Origin: DATHAP01 sp963762865
GTDB lineage: Bacteria > Actinomycetota > Actinomycetes > JACCUZ01
Assembly: GCA_963762865.1 (NCBI GenBank)
Contig: CAVXNC010000014.1
Coordinates: 62,001 to 126,000 of the forward strand
Direction: 5' to 3'
Length of the DNA: 64,000 nucleotides
Part shown: in pieces, positions 59,813 through 64,000 of the stretch
Layout: each line of letters starts with the position of its first letter
How positions within the stretch are numbered: the stretch's first letter is position 1
Notes under the pieces: model-generated
Seen by the model: the letters and a program-made list of their open reading frames with translations, nothing else
The model's database searches: none
What the model was told of the DNA's origin: nothing
Program-made: the position numbers and the translations under genes

Positions 59813-60640
59813 GTGACGGCGTGGATCCCGGTGCAGCGGCTGCTCGGAGCAGCGAGCGCCGAGCGGCCTGGAGACGAGGACGGCGACCCGGTCGCGCTGG
59901 ACCTGCGGCCCGGGCTGGACCCGGCCGCGATCCAGCGGCTGCAGGCGGCGTACGACCCACTCGGGGTCCCGCTCCCCCGCGAGCTGACGCGCCTGCTGGC
60001 CGTGACCACCGGGACGGACGCCCTCCTCGACCTGGACCTCACCGGCGAGCGGCACAGCGTCGAGGCCGCCGAGCTGCTGCCCGCCGGGCTGCCGGTGGCC
60101 GCGGACGGCTTCGGCAACTTCTGGCTGCTCGACCTGACGCCCGACACCGTCGACGTGGCGCCGGTGTTCTTCCTCAGCCACGACGCGCCCGTGCTGCTCC
60201 ACCAGGCCGACTCGCTCGCCGACTTCCTCGACGACGTCCTCAGGACGGTGGAGCCGCCGCGCAGCTCCCGCGTCGACGACGTGCACGAGGACCGGCTGCA
60301 CCAGGTCTGGCGCACCCGCCCCGGACGACTGACCTGGCACGAGGCGATGACGTCCGGCGACGGTGCGCTGCGGGACTTCGCCGAGTCACTCGACCCGACG
60401 TGGGCGGTGGTCGACCTCCGCCGTCGCGAGGTCGGGATGGGGTTGGCGTGGGGCGCGCACGGACCGCGCACCCGGCTGGCTCGGCACGGCTGGGAGCGCA
60501 TCTTCGGCTACGCCCCGCCGGCGCCCAAGCGCCACTGGTGGCAGCGCGCCGGCTTCGCCGACCCGACCATGGGCCAGCACCGGGTCAGGTCACGGTCGCG
60601 CGGACGGCGTACCTCTCCTGGCGGTGCTCCCCCGTCGTGA
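59813..60640 (+). CDS. SMI1/KNR4 (SUKH)-like domain protein
   Basis: A 275-residue soluble protein. The first ~150 residues resemble the SUKH fold: IQRLQAAYDPLGVPLPRELTRLL..TTGTDALL, then FGNFWLLDL and VFFLSHDAPVLLHQADSLADFL. SUKH proteins are often toxin-immunity factors, but many are of unknown role and no toxin gene is seen here. The C-terminal ~100 residues are unassigned. The start is uncertain: GTG 59813, or GTG 59831 in frame; a TACCGT box overlaps the first. Its 3' end overlaps kynU by 56 bp, convergent. Confidence 0.7.
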   Translation: MTAWIPVQRLLGAASAERPGDEDGDPVALDLRPGLDPAAIQRLQAAYDPLGVPLPRELTRLLAVTTGTDALLDLDLTGERHSVEAAELLPAGLPVAADGFGNFWLLDLTPDTVDVAPVFFLSHDAPVLLHQADSLADFLDDVLRTVEPPRSSRVDDVHEDRLHQVWRTRPGRLTWHEAMTSGDGALRDFAESLDPTWAVVDLRRREVGMGLAWGAHGPRTRLARHGWERIFGYAPPAPKRHWWQRAGFADPTMGQHRVRSRSRGRRTSPGGAPPS

Positions 60641-61823
60641 CGACGGCGGCGATCTGCTCCACGGCCCGCACGACGTCGGTGTGCCGCAGGTAGAGCGGTG
60701 CGAAGCCGAGCCGCACCACGTCGGGCTCGCGGTAGTCGCCGACCACGCGTCGCTCGATGAGCGCCTGCACGACCGCGTAGGCGTCGGCGTGCCGCAGCGA
60801 CACCTGGCTGCCGCGCTCCGACGGCTCGCGCGGCGTGGCCACGCTGAAGCCAAGCGGCGCGAGCACCTCGTCGGCGAGGTCGATGAACAACGACGTGAGC
60901 GACAGGCTCTTGGCGCGGACCTGCACCATGTCGATCCCGTCGTACGCCGCCAGGGCGCTCTCCAGGGCGAGCAGGGAGATGACCGGCGGTGTGCCGTTGC
61001 GCATCCGGTCGATGCCCGGTGCCGGCTCGTAGCTGCCCTCCATGGCGAAGGGCCGGGCGTGCCCCGTCCAGCCGGTGAGCGGTGACCGCGCAGCGTCCTG
61101 GTGCCGCCTCGCCACCATCACGTAGGCCGGAGCACCGGGGCCGCCGTTGAGGTACTTGTAGCTGCAGCCGACGGCGAGGTCGACGTCGCAGCCGGTCAGG
61201 TCGACCGGTAGCGCGCCGGCGGAGTGCGAGAGGTCCCACAACGCCAGGGCTCCGGCGGCGTGCACCGCTCTGGTGACCCCGGCCATGTCGTGCGCCCGGC
61301 CGGTGCGGTAGTCGACGTGCGAGAAGCTGACGACCGCGACGTCGTCACCGAGGACGGAGCCGACGTCCTCCGGCTCGCAACGCATCACCTGCATGCCGAG
61401 CAGGTCGGCGACCGAGTCGGCGACGTAGAGGTCGGCCGGGAAGTTGCCAGGCTCGATGACCAGCGTGGAGCGGCCAGGGCGCAGCCGGGCGGCCACGACG
61501 AGTGCCTTGAAGAGGTTCGCCGACGTCGAGTCGCAGACCACGACCTCGTCGTCGTGGGCGCCCACCAACCGGGCCAGCCGGGCACCGACCCGGCGCGGCG
61601 CGTCCCACCAGTCGTGCACGTTCCACGACGTGATGAGGTCGCGTCCCCACTGCTGCCCGACGACGGCCGCGACCGCCTCGGGCACCCCCCGGGGCAACGC
61701 CCCGAGCGAGTTGCCGTCGAGGTAGACCAGGCCCTCGGGCAGGAGGAACCGGTCGCGCGCACCCGCCACGGGGTCCGCGGCGTCGAGCTCCGCGGCTCGG
61801 GCACCGGCGTCGGCGAGGTCCAC
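60585..61823 (-). CDS. kynU: Kynureninase
   Basis: A 412-residue PLP enzyme cleaving kynurenine to anthranilate and alanine. YLDGNSLGALPRG near residue 34, WNVHDWWDAP, DSTSANLFKAL, WDLSHSAGALPVDL and the PLP Lys in VGCSYKYLNGGPGAP (near 221) are all family signatures. No tryptophan dioxygenase or kynurenine formamidase gene is adjacent. The GTG at 61823 lies 6 nt from a TAGGGT box without a ribosome site, so it is leaderless. Its 3' end overlaps the SUKH-like gene on the other strand. Confidence 0.95.
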   Translation of the reverse strand: MDLADAGARAAELDAADPVAGARDRFLLPEGLVYLDGNSLGALPRGVPEAVAAVVGQQWGRDLITSWNVHDWWDAPRRVGARLARLVGAHDDEVVVCDSTSANLFKALVVAARLRPGRSTLVIEPGNFPADLYVADSVADLLGMQVMRCEPEDVGSVLGDDVAVVSFSHVDYRTGRAHDMAGVTRAVHAAGALALWDLSHSAGALPVDLTGCDVDLAVGCSYKYLNGGPGAPAYVMVARRHQDAARSPLTGWTGHARPFAMEGSYEPAPGIDRMRNGTPPVISLLALESALAAYDGIDMVQVRAKSLSLTSLFIDLADEVLAPLGFSVATPREPSERGSQVSLRHADAYAVVQALIERRVVGDYREPDVVRLGFAPLYLRHTDVVRAVEQIAAVVTTGEHRQERYAVRATVT

Positions 61824-61829
61824 GGCGGC

Positions 61830-61835
61830 ACCCTA
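61830..61835 (-). promoter_or_regulatory. -10 box (TAGGGT) for kynU
   Basis: TAGGGT on the minus strand ends 6 nt before GTG 61823; no Shine-Dalgarno intervenes. Confidence 0.5.
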
Positions 61836-61922
61836 ACGGCGCCGTCGGTGCCGATCCTGGCCCGACCGGTCCGCGGGCCGCCATGATGTCGCCATGTCGG
61901 GTGGCTCGGCGGGCGAGTCCGG

Positions 61923-63410
61923 GTGAGGACGCACGGCGCTGTTCCTGACCCGGCCCGCCCCGCCAGGGGGTTGAGCAGGGCGACGTACGCCGTCGCGGCC
62001 GGAGTGACGCTCCTCCTGCTGGCGCTGTCGGCGCGCTACGGACCGCACCGCGACGAGCTGTACTTCCTCGCGGCGGGCGACCACCCGCAGTGGGGCTACC
62101 CGGACCAGCCGCCGCTGACCCCGCTGCTGGCGCGGCTTGCCGACCTCGTGGCGCCCGGGTCGCTGGTCGCGATGCGGGTCGTCCCGGCGCTGGTGGCCGG
62201 CGCGGTCGTGCTGGTGACCGCGGACCTCGCGCGGGCACTCGGCGGTGGCCGGCCGGCGCAGCTGCTGGCTGCCGTGGCGACCGCGACCGGCGCCGGTGTG
62301 CTCGCGATCGCGCACCTGCTGTCGACGGCCACGTTCGACCTGCTGGTGTGGACCGTCCTGATCCGGCTGGTCGTCGCGATCCTGCAGAACGACCGGCAGC
62401 GACTCTGGCTCGTCGCCGGCGCCGTGCTCGGCGTGGGGCTGCAGAACAAGAACCTGGTGGGATTCCTCGCCGCGGGGCTGGTCGTCGGCATCGCCGCGAC
62501 GCCCGGCCTGCGGCACCACCTGCGGTCACCCTGGGCGTGGGGCGGCGCGGCCGTGGCCCTGCTGATCTGGCTGCCCAACCTGGTGTGGCAGGCGCAGAAC
62601 GGCTGGCCGCAAGCCGAGCTCGGCGCTGACATCCGGGAGGAGTACGGCAACGTCGGCGGACTCGCCGAGCTGGTGCTGCTGCAGGCAGTGATGATCAACC
62701 CGCTCGGCGCGGTGCTCGCGGCGATCGGCGGCGTCGCGGCGTTCCGGCGGCCGGAGTGGCGGTTCGTCCGGCCGGTGCCGATCGCCTACGTCCTGCTGCT
62801 CGTCGTCTTCGCCCTCACCGGCGGCAAGAACTACTACCTGCTCGGCCTGCTACCGGCGCTGGCGGCGGCCGGGTCGGTCGTGGTGGAACAGCGGTGGTCG
62901 TCGGTCGGTGTTCGCCGGTTCACGGCCGCTGTTGCGGTGACGGCGCTCTTCCCGCTGCCCGCGCTGCTGCCGGTCCTGCCGGCGCAGACGCTGGGCGACA
63001 CCTTCTGGCCGGCGCTCAACGAGGACCAGCTCGAGACGATCGGCTGGCCATCAGTGGTCGGCACGGTCCGCGGAGTCGTCGACGAGCTGCCCGACCGCGC
63101 CGGTGCGGTAGTCGTCGCGCAGAACTACGGGGAGGCCGGGGCCGCGCGGTGGTACGGCGTCGGGCTGCCGGTCTACAGCGGGCACAACGGCTTCGCCGAC
63201 TGGGGGCCGCCGCCGGAGTCGGCGACCGGGAAGGTCGTCTGGGTCGGCTTCGCCGCGCCCGACGCCGACCAGCTCGTCGGGTGCTCGAAGGCGGCAACGT
63301 TGCGCACCGGCGTCGACAGCGAGGAGGACGGCAACGGGGTCTGGGTCTGCGACGGTCCCGCGGGATCGTGGGCGCAGGCCTGGCGGCACCTGCGCCACCT
63401 CTCCGCCTGA
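61923..63410 (+). CDS. GT39/PMT-type membrane glycosyltransferase
   Basis: A 495-residue polytopic protein (about nine to ten spans). The first extracytoplasmic loop carries the GT-C signature ALSARYGPHRDELYFLAAG (Asp-Glu near residue 40) and GYPDQPPLTPLL, as in ArnT/PMT-like polyprenyl-phosphate-sugar transferases. The C-terminal ~120 residues form a soluble extracellular domain (ETIGWPSVVGTV; VVVAQNYGEAGAARWYG). It adds a sugar to a lipid or protein outside the membrane; donor and acceptor are unknown. The only in-frame start in the gap is GTG 61923, ~100 bp from divergent kynU. Confidence 0.85.
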   Translation: MRTHGAVPDPARPARGLSRATYAVAAGVTLLLLALSARYGPHRDELYFLAAGDHPQWGYPDQPPLTPLLARLADLVAPGSLVAMRVVPALVAGAVVLVTADLARALGGGRPAQLLAAVATATGAGVLAIAHLLSTATFDLLVWTVLIRLVVAILQNDRQRLWLVAGAVLGVGLQNKNLVGFLAAGLVVGIAATPGLRHHLRSPWAWGGAAVALLIWLPNLVWQAQNGWPQAELGADIREEYGNVGGLAELVLLQAVMINPLGAVLAAIGGVAAFRRPEWRFVRPVPIAYVLLLVVFALTGGKNYYLLGLLPALAAAGSVVVEQRWSSVGVRRFTAAVAVTALFPLPALLPVLPAQTLGDTFWPALNEDQLETIGWPSVVGTVRGVVDELPDRAGAVVVAQNYGEAGAARWYGVGLPVYSGHNGFADWGPPPESATGKVVWVGFAAPDADQLVGCSKAATLRTGVDSEEDGNGVWVCDGPAGSWAQAWRHLRHLSA

Positions 63411-63439
63411 GCAGCTGACGCCCCTGGCAGCATGCCGGG

Positions 63440-63907
63440 GTGGTACAGAACGCGCTCGACGTTGGGACCGTGCGCCCCGGAGATCCCGGCTGGGACGCCC
63501 ACGTCGGCCTCTTCGCCGACTACCGAGTCCACTACGACCAGGACCGCGACCCGCAGCGCTGCGACCGGTGGTTGCGCGAGCAGCTCGACGCCGGCCGCTA
63601 CCGCTGCTACCTCGCGCGGAGCGGCCCCGAGGGCAGGACCGCCGGGATGGCGAACGTCGCCGTCTCGCCGGCGTCGATCGTTCTGTCGTCGTTCTGGCAG
63701 ATACGGGACCTGTACGTGGCACCCGACCACCGTCGGCACGGGGTCGGTCGAGCGCTTGTCGACGCCGTGGTCGGCGACGCCCGGGCCGTTGGGGCAGCCC
63801 GCGTCAGTCTGCAGACCGAGGTGGGCAACGACCGGGCGCTGGCTCTCTACCGGAGCGCGGGCTTCGAGGTGGTCGATGAACTCACCATGCTGAACCTCTC
63901 CCTGTAG
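63440..63907 (+). CDS. GNAT family N-acetyltransferase
   Basis: A 155-residue acetyltransferase. Motif A is IRDLYVAPDHRRHGVGRALV (RRHGVGRAL loop), and NDRALALYRSAGFEVVDE is the typical closing motif. The start GTG 63440 is 29 bp after the glycosyltransferase stop, so the two are probably co-transcribed. It converges on truB with 6 bp between stops. The substrate is unknown. Confidence 0.88.
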   Translation: MVQNALDVGTVRPGDPGWDAHVGLFADYRVHYDQDRDPQRCDRWLREQLDAGRYRCYLARSGPEGRTAGMANVAVSPASIVLSSFWQIRDLYVAPDHRRHGVGRALVDAVVGDARAVGAARVSLQTEVGNDRALALYRSAGFEVVDELTMLNLSL

Positions 63908-63913
63908 CCGGCG

Positions 63914-64000
63914 TCAGACGAAGACAGCCAGCGCTCTCGTGACCTCTCCCCGGTCCTCGACGAGAGCGAGGAAGCGACCGTCCGGTCCGAACACCGCGGT
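63914..64000 (-). CDS. truB: tRNA pseudouridine synthase B, C-terminal end (cut by right edge)
   Basis: Only the last 28 codons are present. The reverse strand reads TAVFGPDGRFLALVEDRG, then ALAVFV and TGA. This matches the C-terminal PUA-like tail of actinobacterial TruB (AxFGPDGRLLALVEDRG) and the expected synteny with ribF. TruB makes pseudouridine 55 in tRNA. With so little sequence the call rests on this motif and on gene order. Confidence 0.75.
   Translation of the reverse strand, partial: TAVFGPDGRFLALVEDRGEVTRALAVFV

Overview
The window is chromosomal DNA from a very GC-rich actinomycete. The evidence is the heavy use of GTG starts, TANNNT -10 boxes placed 6-8 nt before start codons, a likely F420-dependent oxidoreductase, a ClgR regulator, a class F sortase, and the actinobacterial order truB / ribF / rpsO / pnp / M16 peptidase / dapB / thyA-dfrA / dapA / rnj / ftsK / rodZ-like / rimO / pgsA / cinA / clgR, all on the minus strand. 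The genus cannot be fixed from sequence reading alone. Coding density is high: no gene-free stretch exceeds 300 bp, and about fifteen neighbouring pairs are fused by 4-nt GTGA or ATGA stop/start overlaps. I see no tRNA, rRNA, CRISPR array, phage or insertion sequence.

Layout. 1-3,099 (minus): an ABC-2 exporter operon plus the start of another ABC ATPase. 3,260-10,071 (plus): lhr helicase, a small unknown protein, a frameshifted alditol oxidase and a GNAT enzyme. 10,104-12,145 (minus): SDR, PAT-like acetyltransferase, DinB-like protein. 12,228-13,196 (plus): a stand-alone LigD-type polymerase/primase. 13,193-19,662 (minus): two more ABC exporter operons and a VOC protein, with one permease frameshifted. 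19,720-22,475 (plus): OsmC, a frameshifted P-loop kinase / LLM-oxidoreductase fusion, and nei. 22,583-25,465: dodecin, aldehyde dehydrogenase, a relic zinc finger and a sortase. 25,595-32,245 (minus): the clgR-cinA-pgsA-rimO-rodZ-ftsK block.

32,330-43,312 is a signalling locus. A giant cytoplasmic poly-HAMP hybrid histidine kinase (OsaA-like), a CheR methyltransferase, a CheB methylesterase and a receiver/coiled-coil protein (OsaB-like) form a tightly overlapping operon. Divergent from it is an RsbW-PAS-GAF-GAF-PP2C protein (OsaC-like). This matches the Streptomyces osmoadaptation locus osaC-osaA-osaB between rnj and ftsK, but with cheR and cheB inserted between osaA and osaB. That insertion is the most interesting feature of the window.

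43,287-57,262 holds housekeeping genes: RNase J, lysine/DAP biosynthesis (dapA, dapB), thymidylate and folate (thyA, dfrA), RNA turnover (pnp), ribosomal S15 and FAD synthesis (ribF). Between them sit an azlCD-type exporter, an aldo/keto reductase and a membrane protein. 57,406-63,907 is an accessory insert between ribF and truB: a heavily frameshifted secreted metallopeptidase, a SUKH-like protein, kynureninase, a GT39-type membrane glycosyltransferase and a GNAT enzyme. The last 87 bp are the 3' end of truB. Three otherwise intact genes each carry exactly one extra base, and the peptidase carries many indels. Either the assembly contains indel errors or these genes are decaying.
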